A DNA stretch of 64,000 bases from an uncultured Pseudomonadales bacterium (GTDB taxonomy: Bacteria; Pseudomonadota; Gammaproteobacteria; Pseudomonadales; Pseudohongiellaceae), in contig CALSTS010000001.1 in the NCBI GenBank assembly GCA_943789335.1, positions 186,001 to 250,000 on the forward strand, read 5' to 3'. Below are positions 9,093 to 19,016 of the stretch, piece after piece (positions within the stretch are counted from its first letter, which is position 1; the number at the start of each line of letters is the position of its first letter). The position numbers were made by a program, and so were the translations under genes. The notes beneath the pieces were generated by a model. That model ran no database searches. It was not told the origin of the DNA and saw only the letters and a program-made list of their open reading frames with translations.

Positions 9093-9880
9093 CTAATAAA
9101 AATTTTAGTCATCGCGCCAGAAAACGCTTCGGGCAAAATTTTCTGACTGATACATCAATTATAGAAAAGATTGTTAAAGCAATATCAGCTAAGCCATCAG
9201 ATAAAATTATAGAAATTGGTCCAGGCCAAGGTGCACTGACTGAGCTTTTACTTACTAGCGATGCTGAACTGCATGCGATTGAAATAGATCGTGACCTAGC
9301 TGCTTTTCTACGCGAAAAATATGCCAATATCAGTCATTTCCATTTGCATGAAGAAGATGTTCTAAAGGTGGATTTCAGTTCTTTACTCTCAGCTGAGCAA
9401 CCAGCACGTATTATCGGCAACCTACCTTACAATATTTCCACGCCACTAATTTTTCATTTGCTAAAATATCTGGCAGGCGTTAAAGACATGTTATTTATGT
9501 TGCAGCTTGAAGTTGTGGAAAGAATGGCAGCTGTGCCCGGCTCTAAGAGCTATGGCCGACTTAGCATTATGGTTCAATATTACTGTCAGGTTGAAAAATT
9601 ATTTAATGTACCATCTTCAGCATTCTCACCAGCCCCAAAAGTTGAATCAGCAATCGTGAAACTCACTCCGCTAAAACAAACTGCCAATGAACTAGAATCG
9701 CCTGAGCAACTCACCAACTTATTACGCCAAGCCTTTGCGCAACGAAGAAAAACCTTACGCAATAATTTGAGCAGCTTAATTAGCGCTGAAGAATTAGAAA
9801 ATTTAGGCATCAACCCTGGCTTAAGACCCGAAAACCTTTCTCTTGATGACTATGTTAAAATCTGCAAACATCTACATTAA
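9089..9880 (+). CDS. rsmA: 16S rRNA (adenine-1518/1519-N6) dimethyltransferase RsmA/KsgA
   Basis: RsmA dimethylates two adjacent adenosines in the terminal hairpin of 16S rRNA during small-subunit maturation. The 263-residue product has the family start RKRFGQNFLTD, the SAM-binding loop IEIGPGQGALTE and the catalytic motif IGNLPYNIS. The ATG at 9089 overlaps the pdxA stop by 4 bp. A TTG three codons upstream is less likely. It is part of the surA-pdxA-rsmA-apaG-apaH order. Confidence 0.95.
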   Translation: MTNKNFSHRARKRFGQNFLTDTSIIEKIVKAISAKPSDKIIEIGPGQGALTELLLTSDAELHAIEIDRDLAAFLREKYANISHFHLHEEDVLKVDFSSLLSAEQPARIIGNLPYNISTPLIFHLLKYLAGVKDMLFMLQLEVVERMAAVPGSKSYGRLSIMVQYYCQVEKLFNVPSSAFSPAPKVESAIVKLTPLKQTANELESPEQLTNLLRQAFAQRRKTLRNNLSSLISAEELENLGINPGLRPENLSLDDYVKICKHLH

Positions 9881-9909
9881 GCTATTGCTTTAATATCGAG
9901 TTAAATTCC

Positions 9910-10299
9910 ATGGATCAGACATCAGCAGCAGATTGCGGCATCCTCATCAGCGTAAAAACTCGTTACTTGGATAAACAATCTGACCTTCTCACTAATAACC
10001 ACGCTTTTTCCTATACTATCAATATTCAAAATAACCGTAGCGATACTGTGCAGCTATTACATAGGCATTGGGTTATCACTGATCAAAACAACAAAATTGA
10101 GGAAGTTCAAGGCAAAGGCGTAGTGGGTCAGCAACCATTTATTAAACCGGGTGAAAGTTACCAATACTCTAGCGGCACCTTAATAAACAGCCGTATTGGT
10201 GACATGAAAGGCAGTTACACTATGCAAGCAGGAAATGGAGAAAATTTCGAAGCTGAAATTCCTCTTTTTGTGCTGGCAACACCTAATATGCTGCACTGA
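9910..10299 (+). CDS. apaG: ApaG (CorD) family protein
   Basis: The 129-residue protein is a single fibronectin-III-like ApaG domain. It shows the family blocks LLHRHWVITD, EEVQGKGVVGQQP and PGESYQYSSG. The molecular role of ApaG is not settled. Some members bind nucleotides, and the gene is genetically linked to Co and Mg homeostasis. It lies 29 bp after rsmA and 34 bp before apaH, as in many gammaproteobacteria. Confidence 0.93.
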   Translation: MDQTSAADCGILISVKTRYLDKQSDLLTNNHAFSYTINIQNNRSDTVQLLHRHWVITDQNNKIEEVQGKGVVGQQPFIKPGESYQYSSGTLINSRIGDMKGSYTMQAGNGENFEAEIPLFVLATPNMLH

Positions 10300-10333
10300 A
10301 TACAATGCGACAACTGAGCCGGAGTATTAAAAT

Positions 10334-11159
10334 ATGGCAGTTTATGCAGTAGGCGATATTCAAGGTTGCTATGAACCTCTAATCAAGTTGTTAGATAAAA
10401 TCAATTTTGATCCTGCCAAAGATCGCCTATGGAGTGTAGGTGATTTAATTAATCGCGGCCCTGACTCTTTAAAAACCCTACGTTTTCTAAAGCAACTTGG
10501 GCCAGCTTTCACAGCCGTTCTCGGTAATCATGATTTGCACTTTATGGCCTTAGCCACAGGTGCTTTTGATGGTGGCAAAAAGAAAACGTTAAAAAAATTA
10601 CTAGCTGCACCTGATTGCGAAGAACTTTGTGAGTGGGTTCGCAAGCTGCCAATTTTGCACTACGAAAAACTAGAAACAGATAATGGCAAAAAAGCTTTCT
10701 TAATGGTTCACGCTGGAATAGCGCCAGGTTGGAGTCTTAAACAAGCTCTAGGCTATGCTAATGAAATAGAAAATGTTCTACGTGGAGACACTTATACTAA
10801 ATTTTTAAATAAAATGTATGGCGATTTCCCTGATATTTGGCATAAAGAACTTACAGGCATGGAACGTTTAAGAGTATTGACCAATTACTTCACTCGTATT
10901 CGTTTCTGCAATAAAGAAACTCAATTAAATCTTGCTATAAAAAACTGGTATAACTACAGCACCAAAAGGGTTTAAGCCCTGGTATCAATATCAAAAGCTA
11001 AGTAATGACATGACTATTTTATTTGGTCATTGGGCGACTCTCAATGGAGTAACTGACACCAAAAATGTTTATGCCCTGGATACTGGTTGTGTCTGGGGTC
11101 GTTGTTTAACAGCTTTACGCCTTGAAGATAAACAAATATTCTGTACTGACTGTAACTAA
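10334..11159 (+). CDS. apaH: Diadenosine tetraphosphatase ApaH, interrupted by one frameshift
   Basis: ApaH hydrolyses Ap4A to two ADP. The N-terminal 200 residues show the phosphoesterase signatures VGDIQGCYEPL, VGDLINRGPDSL, LGNHDLH and the later MVHAGIAPGW. The frame stops at 10975. In the next frame the conserved C-terminal part continues to a TAA at 11157-11159, including APKGFKPWY, FGHWA and ALDTGCVWG. Removing one A from the A6 run at 10939-10944 restores a single frame of about 274 residues, close to the usual 275-280. The break is therefore a one-base insertion, either a sequencing error or a very recent mutation. Confidence 0.88.
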
Positions 11160-11177
11160 ACGGATTCGAAAACTATC

Positions 11178-12362
11178 GTGAAAATCTATCTCGTCGGCGG
11201 CGCAGTGCGTGACAAATTACTTGGCCTTGCTATCAAAGACAGGGATTGGGTTGTGGTGGGTTCATCACCAGAAGAAATGATTGGCTTAGGTTACCAGCAA
11301 GTTGGTAAAGATTTTCCGGTTTTCTTACACCCTGAAACTAAAGAAGAATACGCCCTGGCACGTACAGAAAAGAAAACCGGTTTAGGTCACTCTGCTTTTA
11401 GCGTAGACATCACTCCTACTATTACGATTGAAGAAGATTTATTACGCAGAGATCTGACTATCAATGCTATGGCTGAGGATGATGACGGCACTTTAATCGA
11501 CCCTTATGGAGGTCAGGAAGATTTAAAAAATAAAGTTCTACGGCATGTTTCACCCGCTTTTTCAGAAGACCCCTTACGTGTTCTTCGGGTCGCAAGGTTT
11601 TCAGCTCGCTTTGCGCATTTAGGCTTTGAAGTAGCACAAGAGACATTGGGCCTCATGCAGCATTTGGTTAATAATAGTGAACTTGATGAGCTTCCTGCTG
11701 AACGAGTCTGGAATGAGTTTAGACGAGCACTAGGCGAAATAACGCCCGCATTTTTCTTTATAACACTCAGAGATTGTTATGCCTTGGGTGTAGTGATGCA
11801 AGAAATTGAAAGTCTATTTGGTATTTCCCAGGAAAAAGCCCGACTCAGTTTAATGGCCTTGACCAAAGCTGCTGAGCTAACTCCAGATACTGCTGTGCGA
11901 TTTTCTGCACTATGTTATGAACTTCCAGTAACCCATGACTTCACTTTTGTTAAGAACTTAAGAAAACTTGATGCCTTATGTATGCGTTTAAAAATCCCAA
12001 ATGACCATAAGGATCTGGCAAGCATGACCTGTCTTTATTGGGATAGTTGCAGTGGATTAAGCTTACAAGAAGCCGAGCCAGTATTAACGCTATTTGAAAA
12101 TTGTGATGCGATTCGCCGCCCTGAGCGTTTTCAATTTTTTCTAACTGCATGTAAAGCAATACGTAAAGCTTCTGAAGAAAATGAAGCTCTTATCGACCTT
12201 AGACATAAAACTTTGTTGCATCTTCTCAATCTTTGTCAAAAGCTTGATTCGAGTGTTTTGCGTGATGCGGGATATGAAAAAGAAGAATTTGGCATTCAAC
12301 TACGACTATTACGATTAGAAACAATTGAGAACTACTTAAAAGACCTTAACAATGAAAGCTGA
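11178..12362 (+). CDS. cca: CCA-adding tRNA nucleotidyltransferase
   Basis: Cca builds or repairs the 3' CCA of tRNAs. The 394-residue protein has the class II head motif LVGGAVRD, the catalytic acids in KDRDWVVVG, the LLRRDLTINAMA block, and the template-binding SEDPLRVLRVARFSARF and EDxxR-like LPAERVWNEF. The C-terminal half aligns with the HD-domain position of E. coli Cca, but the histidine/aspartate motif is missing (VRFSALCYEL in place of an AALCHDL-like segment). Phosphatase activity is therefore not expected. The start is GTG 11178, 18 bp after the reconstructed apaH stop. The 3' end overlaps the next gene by 11 bp. Confidence 0.93.
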   Translation: MKIYLVGGAVRDKLLGLAIKDRDWVVVGSSPEEMIGLGYQQVGKDFPVFLHPETKEEYALARTEKKTGLGHSAFSVDITPTITIEEDLLRRDLTINAMAEDDDGTLIDPYGGQEDLKNKVLRHVSPAFSEDPLRVLRVARFSARFAHLGFEVAQETLGLMQHLVNNSELDELPAERVWNEFRRALGEITPAFFFITLRDCYALGVVMQEIESLFGISQEKARLSLMALTKAAELTPDTAVRFSALCYELPVTHDFTFVKNLRKLDALCMRLKIPNDHKDLASMTCLYWDSCSGLSLQEAEPVLTLFENCDAIRRPERFQFFLTACKAIRKASEENEALIDLRHKTLLHLLNLCQKLDSSVLRDAGYEKEEFGIQLRLLRLETIENYLKDLNNES

Positions 12363-13119
12363 CTTATCTACTGTAAATGCTGGCAAAGTTGCTCTGATCA
12401 CCGGTAGCGCAGCAAGAATCGGCGCTAGTATTGCCAAGCATTTACATAAGGCTGGTTTTAATATTGCCTTGCACTACAATCACTCGCAACATGCTGCTGA
12501 AACCTTAAGTAAGGAATTAAACGACATCCGTACTAACTCAGCATATTGCTTTGAGGCTGATCTAAAAAATCTCAAGGCTATACAACAGCTGGCAAAAAAT
12601 ACACTTACACATTGGGATAAAATTGATGTGCTTATCAACAACGCATCCAGTTTTTACCCTACGCCATTAAACGACATTACTGAAGAACAATGGCAGGACT
12701 TAGCTGGTACAAATGCTCTTGCTCCGGCTTTTTTGTGTAAAGCCTGCTTCCCGGCCCTGCAACTTAGCAAAGGTTGCATCATCAATATCAGTGATATTGC
12801 CGCGAGTACGGGTCGCACGGATTTCCTTTTCTATAGCATGGCTAAAGCAGCATTAAATAATTTAACCCGATCACTAGCGCGCGAACTCGCTCCTGATATA
12901 CGAGTAAATGCCATTGCACCTGGTGCTATTTTACCGCCAAATTTTTCCACCTCAGACGGCGTTAATAACACCACTGAAAGCGATCCTTTATCAATAAGCT
13001 GCTTGAATTATCCAGGTAAAGCAGAAGATATTGCTTATGCCGCTGAATTTCTGATAAATAACACTTATACCAACGGTCAAGTTCTTAATGTAGATGGAGG
13101 CAAACGACTAAAGTTTTGA
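12352..13119 (+). CDS. folM: Pteridine reductase-like short-chain dehydrogenase (FolM type)
   Basis: This is a 255-residue Rossmann-fold SDR with TGSAARIG as the cofactor loop, NNASSF, and the YSMAKAA catalytic Tyr/Lys. As in pteridine reductases, the usual catalytic Ser position is occupied by Asp in NISDIAA, and the TGxxxRIG loop is the form that favours NADPH. Such enzymes reduce dihydrobiopterin or dihydromonapterin. The setting, converging on folB-folK-phhB with a 35-bp 3' overlap with phhB, supports a pterin role. It overlaps cca by 11 bp and is probably translated from the same message. Confidence 0.82.
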   Translation: MKADLSTVNAGKVALITGSAARIGASIAKHLHKAGFNIALHYNHSQHAAETLSKELNDIRTNSAYCFEADLKNLKAIQQLAKNTLTHWDKIDVLINNASSFYPTPLNDITEEQWQDLAGTNALAPAFLCKACFPALQLSKGCIINISDIAASTGRTDFLFYSMAKAALNNLTRSLARELAPDIRVNAIAPGAILPPNFSTSDGVNNTTESDPLSISCLNYPGKAEDIAYAAEFLINNTYTNGQVLNVDGGKRLKF

Positions 13120-13435
13120 ATTGCTGGTATTCAGTTAAATAAATGTTTTCCATCGTATTTGCTAAATCAAAATCTTTTTCAGAAATTCCTCCAACTTCAT
13201 GGGTAGTCAATTGTACTCTGACTGTCTTATAGACATTAAACCATTCAGGATGATGGTTAACCTTTTCAGCATAAAGCGCAACTTTACTCATAAATCCAAA
13301 AGCTTCAATAAAGTTGTTAAAAATAAAAGTCTTGCTCAATTTTTCAGATTCAATCACCCAAGCAGAGTTTAAAGGTTCATTTAAGGCGCCTAGTTTTTCC
13401 ATTATCTCTTCTGAATTTAAAGCGGTAAGTGTCAT
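13085..13435 (-). CDS. phhB: Pterin-4a-carbinolamine dehydratase PhhB
   Basis: The protein dehydrates 4a-hydroxytetrahydropterin, recycling the cofactor of phenylalanine hydroxylase. The active-site signature [11 protein letters not shown] and the [15 protein letters not shown] segment are intact. The start is placed at ATG 13435 ([11 protein letters not shown]). The longer in-frame extension to 13483 overlaps the true 3' end of folK once the folK frameshift is repaired, whereas ATG 13435 falls 4 bp after the folK stop. The product is about 116 residues, normal for the family. It is the third gene of folB-folK-phhB. Confidence 0.9.
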   Translation of the reverse strand: MTLTALNSEEIMEKLGALNEPLNSAWVIESEKLSKTFIFNNFIEAFGFMSKVALYAEKVNHHPEWFNVYKTVRVQLTTHEVGGISEKDFDLANTMENIYLTEYQQFKTLVVCLHLH

Positions 13436-13439
13436 TTTA

Positions 13440-13963
13440 TTATTTTGTAAGTTTGGTTGAAATTTTTCGGCCATGCCATACAAAATCGACTGGCCACAAG
13501 TGTTGTGTTTGCTTATCGTAATTTTCCCATAATTGTTTATAGGCTTTGTTTCAATGATGGGTGTTGTCGTCGCTCAGATAGTTGCGATAACGGCCAGAGC
13601 ACAAATGCATTTTCTGTGATTTCTGGTCTTGGCAATTCAATGTCAGAAGAGACACCGACTTTATTGCCATATAATAAAACGTCAATATCCAGAGTCCTGC
13701 CACTAAAACGTGGCTGGGTACGATCTCTGCCACAATCATCTTCAATTTTTTTTACAGTTTTAATTAAAACGTCCAATGGCATTTCCGTATCAAATGCGAC
13801 GGCCATATTTAAAAAAATTATCACCATTAAAACCTATTGCTTCGCTTTCAAATACTGAAGACAAACTCAGATCATTAAATTTTAATAATAGAGCATCCAA
13901 ACAAGACTGAAAATTTTCAGCTGGCTCTATATTCGACCCAAGGCTCAGTGCGACCCAGGTCAA
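13440..13963 (-). CDS. folK: 2-amino-4-hydroxy-6-hydroxymethyldihydropteridine pyrophosphokinase FolK, two frameshifts
   Basis: FolK transfers pyrophosphate from ATP to the pterin in folate synthesis. The central part is unmistakable: [27 protein letters not shown] and [14 protein letters not shown]. The N-terminal part ([18 protein letters not shown]) lies upstream in another frame and joins after removal of one base from the seven-base run at 13811-13817. The C-terminal part ([18 protein letters not shown]) joins after removing one A near 13542-13552, and ends at 13440. The repaired protein is about 173 residues. A TTG start at 13963 overlaps the folB stop (TTGA). The original single open frame covers only 13537-13827. 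Confidence 0.85.
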
Positions 13964-14320
13964 AGTTGTTTAACCCCTCTTTCAATAATCACACCTACAT
14001 CTCTGGAGCCGGTAACAGCGCCAGGTTTCCCAAGCGTAAGCTTCAACCACTTTACGCCGAACTCTGATAAAACAATCTCAGCTATTTTTTCAGCCAGGGT
14101 TTCTATTAATTGAATTTCGCTTTCTTCGACAAAAGCAATTAAGCGTTTAGAAAACAGCCTTATAATCCAACGCGTCACCAATTTCATCCGTCTCTGCTGC
14201 TTTTTTGATATCACTGGCCATTTTAAGGTCAATAGTGATTTTCTGTTTTATTTCTTTTTCCCAGTCATAAATTCCTATAACGGTTTTTACTTCCAGACCT
14301 TTTATATAAACAATATCCAT
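13960..14320 (-). CDS. folB: Dihydroneopterin aldolase FolB, one frameshift
   Basis: FolB converts dihydroneopterin to the hydroxymethyl pterin used by FolK. From ATG 14320 the N terminus reads MDIVYIKGLEVKTVIGIYDW, the standard family start, then ...GDALDYKAV. The frame breaks at the four-base run 14151-14154. Removing one base continues into SKRLIAFVEESE, IETLAEKIA and LGKPGAVTGSRDVGV. The reconstructed length is 119 residues, typical of FolB. It overlaps folK by 4 bp and is the first gene of the pterin operon, 36 bp downstream of the tsaD stop. Confidence 0.88.
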
Positions 14321-14356
14321 AGTTTTCCCTAGTTTGTTTGTTAGCTTTTAGTGTTT

Positions 14357-15394
14357 TTAAAGAGCCTCTAGCTGATCTAAGGGCCAACGCGGTTTTGCTC
14401 TAATTGTTAAATCATCATACTGACCTGCTAGTAAACGTTGACAGCCGGCATAGGCGATCATTGCGCCATTATCCGTGCAATATTGTAAGCGCGGGTAATA
14501 TATCTCACCGCCTTCCTTCTGCGCCATGATTGCCAGCACTTCCCTCAACCTTTTATTAGCGCTAACGCCGCCAGCTATGACCAATGTACGCATTCCAGTA
14601 TGTTGAAATGCTCTTTGGCATTTAATACGCATTGTATCAACGACTGCTTCCTGAAAAGCATGGGCGATGTCTGCCTTACTTTGTTGATCAATTTTTGTAG
14701 TATCAGTTTCACCATCCAATAAACCTAAAATCGTGTTGAGAGTAAATGTTTTTAGTCCGCTAAAAGAAAAGTCCAATCCAGGCCGGTTAGTCATTGGCCT
14801 TGGAAAAGTAAAACGCCCGGCTTCACCTTTTTCTGCAATCTGAGCAATATGTGGTCCTCCCGGGTAAGGTAAACCCAACATCTTTGCGACTTTATCAAAA
14901 GCTTCACCCGCCGCATCATCCAATGACTCGCCAATCAAACGATAAGACCCAATTCTATCGACCTCAACTAGCTGGGTATGACCACCAGAAACCAAAAGTG
15001 CCACAAAGGGAAAAGTCGGCCCCTTTTCTTCTAATAAGGGCGCCAATAAATGTCCTTCCATATGATGAACACCAATGGTGGGTATACCCCAGGTCATGCC
15101 TAATGCCCGACCAATTGACGCCCCAACTAACAAAGCTCCAGATAATCCTGGGCCAGCCGTATAAGCTAATCCATCTATATCACTTTTGCTGCAATTGGCT
15201 TTGCTCATGACTTCTTGAATTAAAGGCAAGGTCTTGCGTATATGATCTCGAGATGCTAATTCTGGAACCACTCCTCCATATTTTTGATGAATGTCTACCT
15301 GACTAAAAAGCGCATCTGCAACTAAGCCCTGCTCACTATCGTAAATAGCAATACCTGTTTCATCACAGGAAGATTCGATACCTAATACTTTCAT
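14357..15394 (-). CDS. tsaD: tRNA N6-threonylcarbamoyladenosine synthase subunit TsaD
   Basis: TsaD transfers the threonylcarbamoyl group to A37 of ANN-decoding tRNAs in the TsaBDE complex. The 345-residue ASKHA-fold protein begins with the family motif [12 protein letters not shown]. It carries the metal-binding [20 protein letters not shown] and the later [12 protein letters not shown] and CTDNGAMIA blocks. In most gammaproteobacteria tsaD lies divergent from rpsU. Here rpsU is almost 14 kb away, separated by an accessory block. Confidence 0.97.
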   Translation of the reverse strand: MKVLGIESSCDETGIAIYDSEQGLVADALFSQVDIHQKYGGVVPELASRDHIRKTLPLIQEVMSKANCSKSDIDGLAYTAGPGLSGALLVGASIGRALGMTWGIPTIGVHHMEGHLLAPLLEEKGPTFPFVALLVSGGHTQLVEVDRIGSYRLIGESLDDAAGEAFDKVAKMLGLPYPGGPHIAQIAEKGEAGRFTFPRPMTNRPGLDFSFSGLKTFTLNTILGLLDGETDTTKIDQQSKADIAHAFQEAVVDTMRIKCQRAFQHTGMRTLVIAGGVSANKRLREVLAIMAQKEGGEIYYPRLQYCTDNGAMIAYAGCQRLLAGQYDDLTIRAKPRWPLDQLEAL

Positions 15395-15493
15395 GGTTTC
15401 TAAACGTGATCTCTCTCAAACTTAAAGGCTTAGCATTATACATTTCCTGGGAAATATGGATAATTGGGCGCACTTAGTATTTTGGAAGTATTT

Positions 15494-17222
15494 ATGCTGT
15501 TATTTAATAGTTTTAAGCGGTGGGAATTTTCAGCCTGCCTTCCCTTGCGTACTCTGATTCTAGTAGCCAGCCTACTAATAGTTGCAGCCTGTAGCACAGT
15601 TGAGCCTTTAGAAAATCATAACGAAACCACCGAAATTAGCACGCCAAGCCAAAATGCTGAACAAGTTGTCGAAGATCTGGTAAGTTCCGCCGGCAATTCA
15701 GGTGATCGAGATATAGAAAATATCCTGTTAGAGGCTGCTCCTTTAGACTCAGTAATTCAACCTGAAAGAGTTCAGCCTATTGAACCAGCCGTGGCAATGA
15801 CTGCCAATCGCGTTGTAGAACTTGAAATCAATGATTACCTACAAAATCGTCGAAACCTTTTAAAAATATGGATTGACCGTGGCCGAATATGGTTTCCGAT
15901 GATTGAAACAATTTTTTGCCGAAGAGGGCATTCCGGATGAGTTGAAATATCTAGCGCTAGGAGAAAGCTCTCTTAACCCTAATGCAAGAAGTTATGTTGG
16001 TGCCGCAGGGATGTGGCAATTTATGCCGGCGACAGCTAGAAGTGAAGGCTTACGTGTGGACAGCTGGGTTGATGAAAGAAGAGACCCCGAGCTTTCTACA
16101 CGAGCTGCTGCAAAGCATTTAAAAACACTTTATGAATCCTATAGTGGCAACTGGCACCTTGCATTAGCAGGATACAACTGTAGCTACCGGTGTATTTCGC
16201 GAGCAGTTAATCGTGCAGGCGGTTCTATTGAAAACCCTCCCTCGTTCTGGGAAATCTATCCTTATTTACCTCAACAAACCCGCGACTTTATTCCAAAATT
16301 TATTGCAGCTGCATTGCTTATTTCAGACCCAGAGCTCTATGGCATTCAAGTAGCCGATCTGGGTCAAGAATATTCCTACGATATTGTGCTTATTAATGGC
16401 ATGTTGAGCCTTGAAAATGCTGCCTTGCTAGCAGGAGTTGATCTGGCAACTATTAAAAATTTAAACCCCTCTGTACGCAAAGCTACATTGCCTGATAGCG
16501 CTGAACCATTTCCTTTAAAAGTTCCGTCTGGTAGTTATCAGCGTTTTATCAACGCCTTTGACTCAATGCCCGCAGAAGAAAAAATAGCACCCACCGAATA
16601 CACAATTCGTTCTGGCGATACTTTAGACAACATAGCGCGACGATTTGAAACATCAGTGGCAGAATTACAAGCTGTGAATAATATCCGCAATCACCTAATT
16701 TTCCCTGAACAAAAAGTAATGATTCCGGGCCGTGGAATTAATACCAATATTTCTATAGCTGCAAACAACAACATAGTGAGATCGATCGAATATGGTGATG
16801 CGATATACCGTCCAATACGGCTAGCTGAAGGTTTTCAATTGGTCGAACAAGCAGGGTCTACATCAGATAACATGTTAATGGCTGTTAGTCTAAGTGATGA
16901 TATCGTTGATAATTTAATTGTACCCACAATCTATCAAGTCCGTCGTGGCGATACACTAGGGCAGATTTCCGAACGCTTTGATGTGTCTGTGCGGGATATT
17001 CAAAACTGGAATAATATTCGTGGCACAACTATCTACGCTAGACAAGAATTGACTTTACATACTGCTGCGACAGCCCCAAGTCAACAGCTATACAAGGTTC
17101 AACGTGGCGATAATTTGGCAGCCATTGCTCGCCGCTTTGGCCTAACTGTTGATGGTTTGAAACGACTAAATGGTTTAAATAGTGATCTGATATTTCCTGG
17201 TCAAGATTTGCAATTGAATTAA
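15494..17222 (+). CDS. MltD-like lytic transglycosylase lipoprotein with three LysM domains, one frameshift
   Basis: The ATG at 15494 follows GGAAG and gives a lipoprotein signal ending in VAAC. After a linker, the SLT domain covers about residues 135-270 with LALGESSLNP (catalytic Glu), GAAGMWQFMPATAR and LALAGYNCSY. Three LysM modules follow: TIRSGDTLDNIARRF, QVRRGDTLGQISERF and KVQRGDNLAAIARRF. It should cleave murein glycan strands with anhydro-muramyl formation. The frame breaks within GAAACAA at 15905-15911. Deleting one A restores PMIEQFFAEEGIPDELKY, exactly the MltD-type sequence. The two open pieces are 15494-15940 and 15903-17222. Confidence 0.88.
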
Positions 17223-17412
17223 GACAAACTACAGCCGTAATAATCAGATTATAACTTTCACTTTTCCTTCACACTTTTCTGCTTTCAAACTGCTTAAATA
17301 AGCTAGATATTTAGCAGTGAGATGGTTATTCTCACCTGTCTACCGATAGGCTCGTCTAAGCCTTTAGAGTATTAGACAATAAATATATAAAAATAAAACT
17401 CAGGAGTTTGTA

Positions 17413-18093
17413 ATGAAAATGACCAAATTAAAATTAGCATTGGCAGCTGGGATTCTATTTTCTAGTGCAAGCGCAATGTCACAAGAAATGAATTTTTTCG
17501 TTACCAGCGCTGGTTCCGGCCATGGTGGCAACCTTGGTGGACTTGCTGGGGCAGATGCCCGTTGTCAGGCCTTAGCATCTGTAGCTGGTGCTGGTGATCA
17601 AAGCTGGCACGCCTATTTGAGCACTCAAGGCCCAAATGCTGTTAATGCCCGCGATCGAATTGGTTCTGGCCCATGGTACAACGCTAAGGGAACAATGATT
17701 GCCAGAAACCTTGAAGAATTGCACCAGGAAGAAACCAACCATCTTAGTGTGGAAAATGCGCTAGATGAACATGGCGCTCCAGTCCCTTACGTTGGTGTTG
17801 ATAATAATGGTGTGCCTCTTCCGCTAGAACTCCAAATCACTCCAAATGTTGAGCATGATGCGCTAACTGGATCGGACATTAATGGTATGGCCTTCCCAGC
17901 TGGAGAAGATCAAACTTGTGGCAACTGGACCTCTAACGATGAAGGCAGTGCGATGCTTGGTCATATTGATCGTCGTACTCTTGGACCAGGTTTATCACCT
18001 TGGAGTGTCGCACATCCATCTGCCGGTTGTAGCCAACAAGCTTTGGTCAATACTGGTGGTACTGGTCGTTATTATTGCTTCGCTACAGACTAA
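17413..18093 (+). CDS. Secreted DUF1554 (lectin-like) protein
   Basis: The 226-residue protein has a signal peptide (cleavage near AMSQ, residue 24) followed by FFVTSAGSGHGGNLGGLAGADARCQALA. This is the characteristic opening of the DUF1554 domain found in surface proteins of Leptospira and other bacteria and often described as lectin-like. Five cysteines in the mature part (for example DQTCGNW, AGCSQQ, YYCFATD) could form disulfides. AGGAG sits before the ATG. Two small hairpins lie in the 190-bp upstream gap. The ligand is unknown. It leads a co-directional run of secreted proteins up to 20848. Confidence 0.75.
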   Translation: MKMTKLKLALAAGILFSSASAMSQEMNFFVTSAGSGHGGNLGGLAGADARCQALASVAGAGDQSWHAYLSTQGPNAVNARDRIGSGPWYNAKGTMIARNLEELHQEETNHLSVENALDEHGAPVPYVGVDNNGVPLPLELQITPNVEHDALTGSDINGMAFPAGEDQTCGNWTSNDEGSAMLGHIDRRTLGPGLSPWSVAHPSAGCSQQALVNTGGTGRYYCFATD

Positions 18094-18109
18094 ACAACTG
18101 AGATAATTC

Positions 18110-19015
18110 ATGTTTAAAAAAGTAATCTTCCTGGCACTTTTGTGCCAGGTTGTGCCTCTAAATGCTCAAGAGTCAGATATTGTAGGCTTCTGGAATCAGC
18201 CCGCCCCCGGGCTTTCTCTAGGTGGCGTAGCTGCATTATTTGGTTTTAGTGAAGACGCCATTGAGAGAGCCGATGGCCCGCCTGTAGTCGACTTTTTAGG
18301 GATACCCCTCAATGAAGAGGCTCTCTCCCGAGCGCTGGCTTATGACAGTGCAATACTCGGAGTTCCAGAGCATGTTTGTATGCGGCACCCTTCGACGTAT
18401 TCTTTTTGGGGACCTGCTAATCTGAGAATTGCTGCACAACTAAACGAAAATCTGGATATCATCTCCTACTCAGTAGGCGGAACATTCAGGCGTGCTGACA
18501 GAACAATTTGGATGGATGGTCGAGACCACCCCTCTGAGCATGCCCCTCACACCTGGGCTGGCTACACAAGTGGTCAATGGGAAAACGGGACTTTAGTCAC
18601 TAAAACAACTCACCTCAAATGGGGCTGGATACGCCGTAATGGCGTTCCTTCAAGTGATCAGGCAACAGTCTATACCTACTATCAGCGCAACGATGATGTT
18701 CTGACTATAACCTGGTTTGTTGAGGATCCACATTATTTAACTGATACCTACATGAAATCTGCAGATTTTATAATTGCTCCCCAAGGCGTCACTACTGCCT
18801 CGTTTGATCTCGAAGCTGCCGATACCAATAACGGTGTTTTTGCTGAGTGCCTCAACCGGGCAGAAATTGCCAGACCTGAAAAGCATTATGTGCCGCATTA
18901 TCTTCCCGGAGAAAACCCTTTTATTGGGGAGTGGGCTAATGACATTGGCGTCCCTATAGATGCTACTTTAGGCGGAGAAGAAACTGCCTATCCTGAATAT
19001 AGAGATCAGTTATAA
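18110..19015 (+). CDS. Secreted protein of an unnamed family (WMDGRxHP motif)
   Basis: The 301-residue protein has a short signal peptide ending at LNAQ. The core contains IWMDGRDHPSEHAPHTW, a WENGTLVTKTTHL strand and WGWIRRNGVPSSDQ. This matches an uncharacterised family of secreted proteins common in marine gammaproteobacteria and Acidobacteria. I know of no assigned function or formal name that I would trust. The broken gene at 43783-44694 is a paralogue with the same motifs and expected length. It lies 16 bp after the DUF1554 gene and 1 bp before the metallo-beta-lactamase-like gene, so it is probably in an operon. Confidence 0.75.
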   Translation: MFKKVIFLALLCQVVPLNAQESDIVGFWNQPAPGLSLGGVAALFGFSEDAIERADGPPVVDFLGIPLNEEALSRALAYDSAILGVPEHVCMRHPSTYSFWGPANLRIAAQLNENLDIISYSVGGTFRRADRTIWMDGRDHPSEHAPHTWAGYTSGQWENGTLVTKTTHLKWGWIRRNGVPSSDQATVYTYYQRNDDVLTITWFVEDPHYLTDTYMKSADFIIAPQGVTTASFDLEAADTNNGVFAECLNRAEIARPEKHYVPHYLPGENPFIGEWANDIGVPIDATLGGEETAYPEYRDQL

Positions 19016-19016
19016 G

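Noticed and set aside
13085-13483. Longer phhB start at 13483
   Set aside because: The extra codons overlap the real C-terminal coding sequence of folK in another frame. ATG 13435 fits the family start and the operon spacing.
13457-13858. Plus-strand open frame across folK
   Set aside because: It is a shadow of folK and shows no family motif.
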